Shown here: positions 1 through 8,304 of the stretch, piece after piece
How the letters are laid out: each line of letters opens with the position of its first letter
Numbering within the stretch: the first letter of the stretch is position 1
NCBI GenBank assembly: GCA_964400355.1
Contig: CAYNTO010000021.1
Coordinates: 1 to 53,912, forward strand
DNA from: JACKAL01 sp964400355
GTDB lineage: Bacteria; Bdellovibrionota; Bdellovibrionia; Bdellovibrionales; JAGQZY01
Direction of reading: 5' to 3'
DNA length: 53,912 bases
Program-made: the position numbers and the translations under genes
Notes under the pieces: model-generated
What the model saw: the letters and a program-made list of their open reading frames with translations, nothing else
What the model was told of the DNA's origin: nothing
Databases searched by the model: none

Positions 1-649
1 TTCCTGCGGGGTCATTTCTTAAATACTGAGTACTTGTTCCACTCGCAAGATCCGTAAGATCCGTGTACTGCGTGGTGAGTAAGTTATCAAGCTTTGCTTG
101 CGTGCTCGTCACACTCGTTCTAAACACGTCGCTGGGTCCCAAACCCTGAAGGGTTTGTGCGACCAATGCTTGAGGGACTGAGGTGATCGGCATGTCGTCG
201 CTCAGCTGCACTGCCGTGGATGCGGTGCTTGGCTTAATGAAAAATCTAAAAAATCTCTCCTCGCCTGCGGCGGGAGTGTAGGTGCAGTTGGCGCTAGCTT
301 GAGTTTTTCCGTTGATCGGTGTGATGCGGTTATAGAACACGTTTGTCATGGAGTTGTTGCGATCTAAGGTGGTGCGCTTTGGATCGCCTGTGGGTGAACC
401 GACTCGCAGACTAAAATACCCGTTCGTCCCTAGCGTGTTGACCGGCTGCTCTTCTTCGTAGAGCACGCAATCTTTTGCGGGGTTCAGCACTTGAATTGTG
501 ACTACGGTGCTGGAATCAAGGAGAGGATCGGTGTTTGAGCCGGGCTCGAACAATCGGCCATCCAGCGTAAAATGTTGTGGTAAATCTGTTTGTGCCTTGG
601 CGCTGGTTTGGAAAAATAAGATCATGAAAGCAACTAAAGTTGCTTTCAT
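1..649 (-). CDS. Fibre-like surface protein, N-terminal part (3' end beyond left edge)
   Basis: An open frame runs from an ATG at 649 to the left edge without a stop (about 216 residues seen). It starts MKATLVAFMILFFQ and continues to a signal-peptide-like cleavage region (TSAKAQ). The mature part begins with a carboxypeptidase-regulatory-like stretch (FTLDGRLFEPG, then VVTIQVLNPAKDCVLYEE, YFSLRVGS). It then reaches a segment ending in MPITSVPQALVAQ, typical of the exported head of Bdellovibrio tail-fibre-like or MAT proteins. After that comes a helical, Thr/Ser-rich stretch. A weak AAGAG ribosome site lies about 7 bases upstream of the ATG; a second in-frame ATG sits at 625. The large fibre gene at the other edge has the matching kind of C-terminal part and lies on the same strand. 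The frame does not join directly across the two edges. Class is an inference from composition and layout. Confidence 0.75.
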   Translation of the reverse strand, partial: MKATLVAFMILFFQTSAKAQTDLPQHFTLDGRLFEPGSNTDPLLDSSTVVTIQVLNPAKDCVLYEEEQPVNTLGTNGYFSLRVGSPTGDPKRTTLDRNNSMTNVFYNRITPINGKTQASANCTYTPAAGEERFFRFFIKPSTASTAVQLSDDMPITSVPQALVAQTLQGLGPSDVFRTSVTSTQAKLDNLLTTQYTDLTDLASGTSTQYLRNDPAG

Positions 650-699
650 AATTTTACTCTTGTAATTTCGAAGGCTTAAACCAGATACCACCACTGTAT

Positions 700-727
700 T
701 TATCGGTATCAATATATGCGGAGTTTA
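700..727 (-). promoter_or_regulatory. Possible FliA (sigma-28)-type promoter of the fibre gene
   Basis: On the minus strand TAAACTCC (727-720) is followed, with 16 bases between TAAA and the -10 octamer, by ACCGATAA (707-700). The enterobacterial FliA consensus is TAAA-N15-GCCGATAA, so the -10 matches at 7 of 8 positions and the spacer is one base long. It lies about 50 bases upstream of the fibre start codon. No other intergenic GCCGATAA-like octamer with a partner -35 was seen in the window. This is a pattern match only. Confidence 0.4.
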
Positions 728-809
728 GTGATTCTCAAACTGGGACAGTGTTTGTATCGAAACCTGGACGATTCTCGGGTGGCGACGGCCTCGAGCCCGC
801 TCCCTCTGC

Positions 810-1697
810 TTAGCGCACAACGAAGTGAATGTTCTTGGAGGCTGTGAGGTTGGCCTTTAGGCCTTTGAGGAGAAGCGCGCAGGCAAAAATTGTTTTTTTG
901 CCCTTTTCGCAAAACAAATAAAAATTTGCGGAGTTATCGATCAAAAATTTTAAGCCCAATCCCGAACCTGCAGTGTGGGCGCGCGGTGCGGACATGGCTT
1001 CGGTGTAAATGCTTTCTAAACGAAACATGATCTCGTTGCGGGCGATGGAACCAAATGGATCTTCGCAACCGATAATCACTTTGTCCTCCGAAAAACAGGA
1101 AAATATTTTTGCCTTGTAGCGATCCGGCAAGTGAATCGTAGTGGTTCGATTCTGTTGGCGAAATGGGCGCATACCCCGCGAATCGACAGGTGCATTAAAA
1201 AATATATTGGTGAACATTTCATCAGCGATCTGTAAACAGATATCTTCTAACGACGCCACTGCGGACTTTCGCGACCAAAACTTTACCAAATGCTCCATCA
1301 AAGCATCTTTCTGATCCGTCGACTCAAAAGTCACTGTAAAGTTGTTGTCTTTGCGATCCGTCAGTTCACTATTGGGATCAAAGCCGTTAAAGAAAAACGG
1401 CAATGGATTTTTCATAAATGAATCTGGCTTCAATGCTAAAAGAGCGCTGCACAGAAGCTCCGAGGGAAAATCTTCGCGCGCCTGACAGACCGCGTGTTCG
1501 TAACCACCAGCCATCAGCTCTACGACTTGTTGGGTTTTATCCTTATAAATTAGCACGGTCTTTTGTTTTTCGCGCAATTTGGATTGACCCATATCCTCAG
1601 GAATTCTTAGATACTGAACTTTGCTCAGAAGAGGAAACAGCACATTCGTTCTATCTTTGGGAAAAAGCCCGGCGTATTCGTCGAAAAGGCTATTCAT
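810..1697 (-). CDS. RsbW/SpoIIAB-like HATPase (serine kinase / anti-sigma type)
   Basis: This 295-residue protein has an N-terminal region of about 140 residues that I do not recognise. A GHKL ATPase domain follows. The N box reads ADEMFTNIFFNAP (E160, N164), the G1-like box is CEDPFGSI (D213 to G216), and a glycine-rich GSGLGLK box lies at 244-250. The DPFG form resembles anti-sigma-type HATPases more than two-component kinases, and there is no HisKA domain. Its start overlaps the 3' end of the upstream STAS gene by 8 bases, so the two are probably co-translated. With the divergent PP2C phosphatase next door this would complete a partner-switching module: kinase, antagonist, phosphatase. Which sigma factor or other target it controls cannot be told from the window. 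Confidence 0.72.
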   Translation of the reverse strand: MNSLFDEYAGLFPKDRTNVLFPLLSKVQYLRIPEDMGQSKLREKQKTVLIYKDKTQQVVELMAGGYEHAVCQAREDFPSELLCSALLALKPDSFMKNPLPFFFNGFDPNSELTDRKDNNFTVTFESTDQKDALMEHLVKFWSRKSAVASLEDICLQIADEMFTNIFFNAPVDSRGMRPFRQQNRTTTIHLPDRYKAKIFSCFSEDKVIIGCEDPFGSIARNEIMFRLESIYTEAMSAPRAHTAGSGLGLKFLIDNSANFYLFCEKGKKTIFACALLLKGLKANLTASKNIHFVVR

Positions 1698-2163
1698 GTT
1701 TGAGCCTTAAAAAAGAAAAATAAGACTGTTCGATAATATCGGGCTCAATCAACTCGCCATTAGAGCTTTTCACCTCTGGCATATGCAAAGTTCCGTCATC
1801 CATAAAATGTTTGTCGCGGATAAACAGCACGTTTTTTCGCTCATTGTAAGTGTCATCATAGTAAGGGACGTAGAAACTCTGAATTGTCACATTTTTAATA
1901 ATCATGCCGCGAATGGAACTCAAATTTTTAACAAAAAGTGCCGGGCATTTGATCAGAATTATTTTGGTTGTCTTGACGGCCTCTTGAACCCAACGGATCC
2001 AAACCCGCACCCCTACCGAATTGATGTACGACAACTCTTCAAGATCCAAATACACTTCCGCCAAACCCGCTAGCGATGGCATTTGCGCATGCTCATCCAG
2101 TGCACCTTTGAGCTGCACCACCGTGGTTCCTGAATCATTGAGAATTTCGCTGGAAAATGCCAT
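1690..2163 (-). CDS. STAS-domain protein, anti-anti-sigma-like
   Basis: This 157-residue protein carries a STAS fold over about residues 1-100: a VVQLKGALDEH strand, then VYLDLEELSYINSVGVRVWI. The loop that in SpoIIAA/RsbV reads D-S-S/T-G is here N-S-V-G (residues 48-51). The usual phosphorylated residue just before the Gly is thus Val, with a Ser one position earlier. The roughly 55 C-terminal residues (acidic, ending YFSFLRLKHE) are an extension beyond the usual 110-residue antagonist. The gene precedes and overlaps the HATPase gene, and is divergent from the PP2C phosphatase with 140 bases between. Role as partner-switch antagonist is inferred from domain and context. Confidence 0.75.
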   Translation of the reverse strand: MAFSSEILNDSGTTVVQLKGALDEHAQMPSLAGLAEVYLDLEELSYINSVGVRVWIRWVQEAVKTTKIILIKCPALFVKNLSSIRGMIIKNVTIQSFYVPYYDDTYNERKNVLFIRDKHFMDDGTLHMPEVKSSNGELIEPDIIEQSYFSFLRLKHE

Positions 2164-2303
2164 TTGTTAGAAAAATTATATTTAGGATTTTTGATTTTTA
2201 CACCCCATTCGCGTCAATGCTCTCCATTGGTCCAGTTGTGGATGTGTGGAAAAACTATAGATATTTTGCATATTTCTGTTTTGTTTGCTGTAATAATTAA
2301 CAT
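2164..2303. promoter_or_regulatory. Shared divergent promoter region of the partner-switch genes
   Basis: This 140-base AT-rich interval separates the STAS/HATPase pair (minus) from the PP2C gene (plus). A TAATAAT -10-like string lies just before the PP2C start codon, and the ATG at 2304 has no evident Shine-Dalgarno sequence, which could mean a short or absent leader. No clear operator was found. Confidence 0.35.
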
Positions 2304-4028
2304 ATGTCCATTCGATTAAAGATTGTTGCGAGCCTCATTGCTGTTTCGCTAACGTTGATCGTTAGTTATGTCTTTACTGCCCAGCGCGTTTTCGAAAACG
2401 ACAAGGTCAGCTACATTTTTGAAGACCAGCAGAATAAAGTGCAGGGGCTCATCGCTAACTTTCATCAAAAAATTGACGATGCCTTGTGGTTTTCGCGCTT
2501 TTTTACGATCTATGATCGGCAAAACAGTCAGGCACTGGAAGACCTCAAAGCCTTGTTCAATGACCAACTGATTCTGACCGATATTTTTCTTTATAATTTA
2601 GAGACCAAGGCCGTCGAAACCATCATTTCCAAATCGAACAGCCCAAAAGCTCCAGCCGTGGGGAAAATTGATACGAACGCTACATCTTTGACTCATCTTC
2701 GTGACAACGAGTTTCTGCTCACCTTCCCCAATACGGAAGACAAAAACATTGTACTCCTCCTCGTTCTCAACTACCCATTTGAACTGCAAACCAGTGATCC
2801 CTATCAGTATATACTTCTCTCGCCAAAAGGGGTGATCTCGACGGCCGGGCAACGTTACGTCGGCGATGCGCCTATCAATCAGTATTTTGCGAGCTTAGGG
2901 CCGACCGATTCGGCAACAACCAGCGCGGATGAGCTCGAAGGCGCGGAGTACTTGGTGTCCAGTGTGCCTTCCCGCTACCCTGCCATTCGCTTCGCATCTA
3001 TCATTCCCAAGAATGAGGCCTTCGGGGCACTTGCAGAACTCTACAACAAAACGATCATGTACATCATCATCTCGATCTTGATCATTTTTATTGTTTCCTA
3101 TCTCCTCTCCCACCGCATCACGTATCGCATGCAACAACTGACAAAAACGGCAGAGCAAATCGGGGCCGGTAATTTTGATGTGGCGCCACCGTTTGAGAGC
3201 AAAGACGAAGTGGGCACGCTCGCCAACGCCTTCCGCAAAATGGGGCTTGAGATCAAAGCGCTCTTTCAACAAAAACTCGAGAAAGACCGCATGGAGCGCG
3301 AACTCCAAACAGCGAGCTTGGTGCAAAAGCAGCTTTTCCCCCTGGAGAACAATGTCTCCTACAACGATCATTTTCTATCGGGATTTTATACCACTTCTAC
3401 GGAGTGCGGTGGCGACTGGTGGAACCACTTTCAGTTGGGTTTTGATGTCTACATTGTTATTGCCGATGCTACGGGCCACGGTATTCCAGCTGCACTCATC
3501 ACCTCAGCCTCCAACGCTATTTTTACGCACATCCGCGAGTATGATTATAGCCTCGAGGATATTTCACGCATCTGGGACGAAACAGTGTTTCAATCCTCGC
3601 GCGGTGAGATCTACATGACCGGCCAAGTGATCCGCTACAATCTCGCTACAGGCGACGGCGAAATCGTAAACTTAGGTCACGAGATGCCGGTGATCTACTC
3701 CAAAGAAAAGCAAACCTGCACCCCCATCATTCTCGACAAAAACTTCTGCCTCGGCGAACGCTCCAAAAAGCCGCCGACACTCAACCCCTTTCGCCTTGAA
3801 AAAGGCGAAACTCTGGTGATGTACACGGATGGAATATTAGAGATTACACCCGATGGATCAGTTATCAGCGAACGCCGCTTTTTCAAAAAAGTTCAGAACT
3901 TCTTAGCTCAGGCGTCTGGTCCTTTAGATAGCTCCAAAGGCTTCTACCAAAGTCTAATCAAAGAGGCCGGAATGGAATCTAAAACTCTCAACGATGACGT
4001 TACCTTAGTGACCTTCTCTAGACTTTAG
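2304..4028 (+). CDS. Membrane PP2C-type (SpoIIE/RsbU) serine phosphatase with HAMP domain
   Basis: 574 residues. A transmembrane helix near residues 7-26 is followed by an extracytoplasmic sensor of about 220 residues, a second helix at 251-268 and a HAMP linker near 270-320. A coiled-coil linker (EKDRMERELQTASLVQKQ) leads into a complete PP2C-SpoIIE domain. That domain contains the metal-binding motifs ECGGDWW (368-373) and DATGHG (388-393), then YTDGILE and NDDVTLV near the C-terminus. The family dephosphorylates STAS antagonists, and such an antagonist is encoded 140 bases away on the other strand. The order TM-sensor-TM-HAMP-PP2C indicates that an envelope signal is passed to the phosphatase. 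The ligand is unknown. Confidence 0.88.
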   Translation: MSIRLKIVASLIAVSLTLIVSYVFTAQRVFENDKVSYIFEDQQNKVQGLIANFHQKIDDALWFSRFFTIYDRQNSQALEDLKALFNDQLILTDIFLYNLETKAVETIISKSNSPKAPAVGKIDTNATSLTHLRDNEFLLTFPNTEDKNIVLLLVLNYPFELQTSDPYQYILLSPKGVISTAGQRYVGDAPINQYFASLGPTDSATTSADELEGAEYLVSSVPSRYPAIRFASIIPKNEAFGALAELYNKTIMYIIISILIIFIVSYLLSHRITYRMQQLTKTAEQIGAGNFDVAPPFESKDEVGTLANAFRKMGLEIKALFQQKLEKDRMERELQTASLVQKQLFPLENNVSYNDHFLSGFYTTSTECGGDWWNHFQLGFDVYIVIADATGHGIPAALITSASNAIFTHIREYDYSLEDISRIWDETVFQSSRGEIYMTGQVIRYNLATGDGEIVNLGHEMPVIYSKEKQTCTPIILDKNFCLGERSKKPPTLNPFRLEKGETLVMYTDGILEITPDGSVISERRFFKKVQNFLAQASGPLDSSKGFYQSLIKEAGMESKTLNDDVTLVTFSRL

Positions 4029-4127
4029 GGATTACGCTCCTTATTAGTGCTTAACGAAGGTCGCATTTGTTATCGTAAGACGGAATCTCGCTCACAATTC
4101 TATAAACAGTAATGCTACTCTTTAAGA

Positions 4128-6344
4128 GTGAAACCACCCAAGTTGTTTGAGGGTCTTTCTCCCAATGAAAAAAGGGTATTGACCTCGGCATTCCTACTTC
4201 TCCTCTTACTCATCGTTTTCGTAAATTTTTACGACTATGCTTCGTTTGGCAGTGGAGAGAACGAAATCGGGCAAATTCAAGAGCTCTCTAACAACACGCG
4301 CGTGAAATCTAAAAAGCGCGTGCTTTGGGAAGATGCTAAGCGCAAGCAAAGCGTTCACTTGGGTGATAAAATATTTACTGGCAAAAAATCCACCGCGACT
4401 GTAAAACTCGGACGCCAGGGCTCTTTCACGCTGGGTGAAAACAGCCTAGTAGAGTTCCAAATGAACAAAAAGGAAAAACTCGCCAACTTTAAAAACGGAA
4501 CCTACCGCCTGTTCTCAAGCGGCAAGCTAAAAGTGGCGATCAACGGCAAAGTGGCCGAGATCGACGCTGATGATTCGGAGTTCGAGTTGGTCATTAGTGG
4601 CACCAACAACGTGCAGATTAAAACCATCAAAGGCAATGGTACGATCAAAATCAACGACAAGGTCACCACGCTGGAAGCCGGAAAGAAGCAGGCCCTGTCG
4701 ATCGATCGTATGGTGGCAAACCAAGCCCATGCCAAGATCGAGCATTTCACCACCACCTACTCTCCCAAACTTTACGATGAATACACTCGCGATGGCGGCG
4801 CGCTCAAGAAACGCAGCGGTGCTTTGGTGGTGAAACATGGAGTACGTCTACCGATACCCGTGACCAAACTCTCCGAAGCCATCACTGTTGAGCACGCTAG
4901 CGAACAGACATTTTCTTCTAAGTATGACTACCGCATTTTCGGTTTTAACAAAAAGATCAACCAAGCGTTCCTCGGCGCAAACTTCTGGCGCTACAAACAG
5001 GACAATGATCCGTGGTCTGATGCCTACACTTTCGATGTGATCAAACAGTACCCTGCCCACTCCAAAATTGATCTCCATGTGGTAGACACTTCGCTATTTT
5101 TGGTGGAAAGCGCTGTTGAAGCTCATTTAAAAATCAGCGCCCCCCAAGAAAATATGGGCTACGTGGTGGAAACGAGCCGCAATGGTGATTTTGGAATCGC
5201 CTCGCAAACCTCTTGGCAAACTGACAAAGACATCGCGCTCAAGTTCACCCAACCCGGCACCTATCATGTGCGCGCGCGATCTGTGAATAGCGAATACCAA
5301 CTGGGTGAATGGTCCGATGCGCAAAGCTTTAACGTAATACACCCGCCCGCGCTGAAACCCATTCAACTCAAGCTCTCTTCTCACTCCATTCGCGTCGGCG
5401 AGAGTGTATTTGCGCGCTGGGAACCACAGATAACGATCAAGCAATACCGCTTTAACGTCCACAAGGGTGATAAAAAAGTATTATCTGTACCCCTCAATTC
5501 CACATCCAGCGACTGGTTTCCCAAACTGCCGGGCACCTACACTCTCTCTGTGAGTGCAACAGATCAGTTTGGTCGCAAGGTCGCCTCGAACCTCGAGGAT
5601 GTACAGGTGGCGGAACCATTTATTTTGACTAAAACCGAAGTTCATAGAAAACCATCGCAAGAAGTAAAATTGAACGACGGGAAAAACCCTGTGGATGTGA
5701 GCACCGCAATCGACGTTACACCACTTGCCCGCAACCACTACTACACCCACTCTTTTCTTACACTCTCCACGTCCCATTTCAGCTTGCAATCGAAGCCACT
5801 CAATGACGTGACCACAGACTTCGCACAAAGTGCCGCATTCACCATCGATTATTTGTATTGGCTCAACAACCATGGGTTCCAGGCCATTTTGCAAAAGACA
5901 TTGGTGCCGCTGTCCTCAGGAGCGGCGGTTTCGGATCTGTTGATTGCCGAAGGCCGCTATCGCTACCGACTTTTTCCACGTGACGGCAGCTCGTTTTTTA
6001 GCTCTTTTCAACTGGCAGGTTTCGTCGGTTATGAGTACTACCGCAACAGCAAAGACACCTTCTTCCTCAGCAATTACAAATTTATGAAGCTTGGAATGGC
6101 TGTGGATATTCCCATGTTCCAGCGTTTTGTGTTGAGTGGCGTGGGCGCTTACGGCGTGCAATCGGGTGCCATGAAGTATGAGATGGGTTGGGATTTTACC
6201 TATTTCTTACAAAATCGCATGGGCATCGGCATGGGCTACAAGCTGCACTTCGTAGAATTTGACCTCACGAGTGAATTCCCCGGTTACGCCCCTTACCGCG
6301 AGGCCTACGCGCAAGGCATGCTCAATTTTAAATATTTCTTCTAA
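4128..6344 (+). CDS. FecR-domain protein with C-terminal outer-membrane barrel-like region
   Basis: 738 residues from a GTG; no good ribosome site is visible and a stop lies 15 bases upstream, so the true start is close. A hydrophobic helix at about 17-34 has no clear cleavage site. A FecR-like domain spans roughly 50-165 (VHLGDKIFTGKKSTATVKL, GSFTLGENSLVEF). The middle, about 300-525, has alternating strands like Ig or fibronectin domains (GTYHVRARSVNSEYQLGEWSD, GTYTLSVSATDQFGRKV). The last 160 residues look like amphipathic beta strands rich in Tyr/Phe and end MLNFKYFF, the terminal aromatic signature of an outer-membrane barrel. The combination suggests a protein spanning the periplasm. 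It follows the PP2C gene by 99 bases on the same strand and may respond to or signal the same stress. Function unknown. Confidence 0.65.
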   Translation: MKPPKLFEGLSPNEKRVLTSAFLLLLLLIVFVNFYDYASFGSGENEIGQIQELSNNTRVKSKKRVLWEDAKRKQSVHLGDKIFTGKKSTATVKLGRQGSFTLGENSLVEFQMNKKEKLANFKNGTYRLFSSGKLKVAINGKVAEIDADDSEFELVISGTNNVQIKTIKGNGTIKINDKVTTLEAGKKQALSIDRMVANQAHAKIEHFTTTYSPKLYDEYTRDGGALKKRSGALVVKHGVRLPIPVTKLSEAITVEHASEQTFSSKYDYRIFGFNKKINQAFLGANFWRYKQDNDPWSDAYTFDVIKQYPAHSKIDLHVVDTSLFLVESAVEAHLKISAPQENMGYVVETSRNGDFGIASQTSWQTDKDIALKFTQPGTYHVRARSVNSEYQLGEWSDAQSFNVIHPPALKPIQLKLSSHSIRVGESVFARWEPQITIKQYRFNVHKGDKKVLSVPLNSTSSDWFPKLPGTYTLSVSATDQFGRKVASNLEDVQVAEPFILTKTEVHRKPSQEVKLNDGKNPVDVSTAIDVTPLARNHYYTHSFLTLSTSHFSLQSKPLNDVTTDFAQSAAFTIDYLYWLNNHGFQAILQKTLVPLSSGAAVSDLLIAEGRYRYRLFPRDGSSFFSSFQLAGFVGYEYYRNSKDTFFLSNYKFMKLGMAVDIPMFQRFVLSGVGAYGVQSGAMKYEMGWDFTYFLQNRMGIGMGYKLHFVEFDLTSEFPGYAPYREAYAQGMLNFKYFF

Positions 6345-6377
6345 TTCGTAAAGCATTTCATGATTCTGTACGCCAAC

Positions 6378-6392
6378 GTCTCACCTTGAGAC
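6378..6392. promoter_or_regulatory. GTCTCA-CCT-TGAGAC inverted repeat
   Basis: A perfect 6+6 inverted repeat with a 3-base centre lies in the 109-base gap between the FecR-barrel gene and the small lipoprotein gene. The same half-site recurs in other intergenic stretches of this window (14163, 14204, 24597, 37783, 37814, 37845). It could be an operator or a weak hairpin; there is no T tract. Confidence 0.35.
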
Positions 6393-6453
6393 ATTTCCAG
6401 TGCGAAAAAGATCCACGCCATCAAGAAATTTCCAGGGACGTCGATGAGAAGGT

Positions 6454-6729
6454 ATGCGTTTATGGGCCATCGCTCTCATAGCTATATTTGTTACCGGCTG
6501 TACAGGCGCGGTTAACGATTTCGTAGAAGGTGGCGGAGGAACCACACCTTCGGCACCGCTACCCAGTGCCGATTTAACCTCCGATGGTGGCTTTAAGCTC
6601 TCACCAGGCCACCTGACTGCGACAAGCAGTGTGGCCAACATGCGGATCACGATCACGCCCACCGAACAGCGTTTTTCAAGCTCTGTTGCCGATGTGCAAA
6701 TGAGTATGAGTGCCGGCCGCCCTCAATAA
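6454..6729 (+). CDS. Small predicted lipoprotein
   Basis: 91 residues: a short positively charged start (MRLWAIALIAIF), then a lipobox VTGC with the acylated Cys at residue 16. A Gly/Ser/Pro-rich linker follows, then a Thr/Ser-rich tail with no known domain. A stop codon lies three codons upstream in frame, so the ATG at 6454 is the first possible start. A strong GAGAAGG is present but only one base from the ATG, so initiation may be inefficient. It lies downstream of the FecR-barrel gene on the same strand and converges with the DUF455 gene six bases later. Function unknown. Confidence 0.6.
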   Translation: MRLWAIALIAIFVTGCTGAVNDFVEGGGGTTPSAPLPSADLTSDGGFKLSPGHLTATSSVANMRITITPTEQRFSSSVADVQMSMSAGRPQ

Positions 6730-6735
6730 GGTTTT

Positions 6736-7530
6736 CTACAAACGCGCACTTCGCAAAAGAATAAGCTCATCGATCTCCCGCCGTGAGTATCCAGCCCTCT
6801 TGCGCAACTCCACACTCACCTGTTCTTTGCGTGGATGCTGGCCCACGAGCATTCTCGTGGCCTGCTGATAAAACTCAAAAGCATCCACATTGAAGTCGCG
6901 ACACAACTCAAAATACCACCGCGATCCAAACTCCACATGGGCGACCTCATCGTTAACGATTTTGCGCACCACCTTGTCGATACGCTTGTCTTTAACGCCG
7001 CTCAAACGCGCCAACAAACGCTCGCCCGCATCGAGCCCTGAGCTTTCCAAGTACCGATGTACAATAAATATTCGTTCAAGCACCGTATCGCTCGTCGCCA
7101 CCGCAGACCACAACCCCAAATGAATGGGCCAGTCTCCCCATCGACCGCCGAGATTTGCAATCATATCTAAGCACATGCGCAAATGGGTCGACTCTTCGAG
7201 GACGATCGCAGCCAATTGTTCGCGGAGGTTTTTCGGGCTTTGGGGAAATTCGATCAGAGTGCGCAGACCCAGCTCCATAGCCTGCAGCTCGATATTGGCA
7301 AGATCATGGAGTAGGCGTATTTGCCCGAGCCCCGATTGCAGACCGGGGCGCTCGGGAAAAGCGCCGATGGCGATAACCTGTGCATCGCGCGCGGGATCCA
7401 TCGGAATGGCCTCACCGTGGCCGGCGAGAGCACTGTCCACGCCTCGCGTGATGTTTTCCAGCTTTTTGTAGACGTTGGGCTCCGCCAAGACACAACGTGC
7501 TGCATTCCAAGTGCACGATAGACTGGACAC
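6736..7530 (-). CDS. DUF455 family ferritin-like protein
   Basis: 264 residues from a GTG with AAGG about 7 bases upstream. The conserved DUF455 (COG2833) core is visible: LLHDLANIELQAMELGLRTL, then EESTHLRMCLDMI, GGRWGDWPIHLGLW, and NDEVAHVEFGSRW. The Glu and ExxH residues in IELQAMEL, EESTH and DEVAH have the spacing of a carboxylate-bridged di-iron four-helix bundle, so a metal-dependent oxidative or storage role is likely; no substrate is established. Nothing is truncated. It is transcribed divergently from the yebC-like gene, 67 bases away. Confidence 0.85.
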   Translation of the reverse strand: MSSLSCTWNAARCVLAEPNVYKKLENITRGVDSALAGHGEAIPMDPARDAQVIAIGAFPERPGLQSGLGQIRLLHDLANIELQAMELGLRTLIEFPQSPKNLREQLAAIVLEESTHLRMCLDMIANLGGRWGDWPIHLGLWSAVATSDTVLERIFIVHRYLESSGLDAGERLLARLSGVKDKRIDKVVRKIVNDEVAHVEFGSRWYFELCRDFNVDAFEFYQQATRMLVGQHPRKEQVSVELRKRAGYSRREIDELILLRSARL

Positions 7531-7597
7531 TTTTTAGCCTTTCTCCTATTTTAAAAAACACTCTTTTGAGAGCGTACACCGCAGAGAGGATTTTGTT

Positions 7598-8302
7598 ATG
7601 GGAAAAAGCTGGAAAAACCCGTTAAAAGTTGAAAATGCCAACAAAAAGGGCGCCGTCATTTCAAAAATGGCCAAGGAAATTATCGTCGCCGTAAAGTTGG
7701 GTGGACCCGACCCTGCTGCCAACTCTCGCTTGCGTATGGCCATAGAGGCTGCCAAAGAGGTGTCTGTTCCCAAAGACACCATTGAGCGTGCTATTAAGCG
7801 CGGCTCAGGCCAAGATGCCGACAGCCAGATCGAAGAAGTGATGTACGAAGGCTTCGGGCCCCATCAGGTAGGAATCTTGGTGGAATGCCAAACCGACAAT
7901 CGCACGCGCACAGCGCCCGACATCCGTTTTATTTTTAAAAAATGGGGTGGAATGATGGGGGAACAAGGCAGCGTGGCGTGGATGTTTGATCGTGTGTGCT
8001 ATGTGGAGGCTTCGCACTCGGATAGCGGCATCGATGCGGAAAGCGAGGCCATCGAGGTGGGCGCCAATGATGTAGTAAAAAATGATGATGGATCCTACGG
8101 TTTTTACGGTAACCCCGATGATCTCGATCAAATGCACAAAGGCCTTTCGGCGCGCGGCTGGGCAGTAAAAACCTCGGAGCTCTCTTACAAAAATAAAAAC
8201 AAAACAGAACTCAACGAAGAGCAGCTGAAAGAGGTCAATGAGTTGTTGGAAAAACTCGATGACAACGACGACACCTCACGCATTCACACCACTTTGGAGT
8301 AA
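7598..8302 (+). CDS. yebC: YebC/PmpR family protein
   Basis: 234 residues. Family features are the N-terminal GKSWKNPLKVENANKKGAVISKMAKEI, the GGPDPAANSRLRMAIEAAKEVSVPKDTIERAIKRG helices and the YEGFGPHQVGILVECQTDNRTRTAPDIRFIFKKWGG beta core. The N-terminus lacks the usual MAGHSKWANI and resembles the YeeN branch. Proteins of this family have been described as DNA-binding regulators and more recently as ribosome-associated factors that help translate difficult stretches. Which applies here is not decidable. AGAGAGG lies upstream of the ATG. hisS begins 2 bases after the stop, so the two form an operon with the Maf-like gene. Confidence 0.9.
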   Translation: MGKSWKNPLKVENANKKGAVISKMAKEIIVAVKLGGPDPAANSRLRMAIEAAKEVSVPKDTIERAIKRGSGQDADSQIEEVMYEGFGPHQVGILVECQTDNRTRTAPDIRFIFKKWGGMMGEQGSVAWMFDRVCYVEASHSDSGIDAESEAIEVGANDVVKNDDGSYGFYGNPDDLDQMHKGLSARGWAVKTSELSYKNKNKTELNEEQLKEVNELLEKLDDNDDTSRIHTTLE

Positions 8303-8304
8303 CT

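Noticed and set aside
241..275. GCCTGCGGCG string resembling the core of the inverted repeat at 26551
   Set aside because: Only about ten bases agree and it lies inside the fibre coding region; not a second copy.
709..912. 67-codon frame between the fibre gene and the HATPase gene
   Set aside because: It overlaps the 3' end of the HATPase gene, has biased composition and no ribosome site; a shadow frame.
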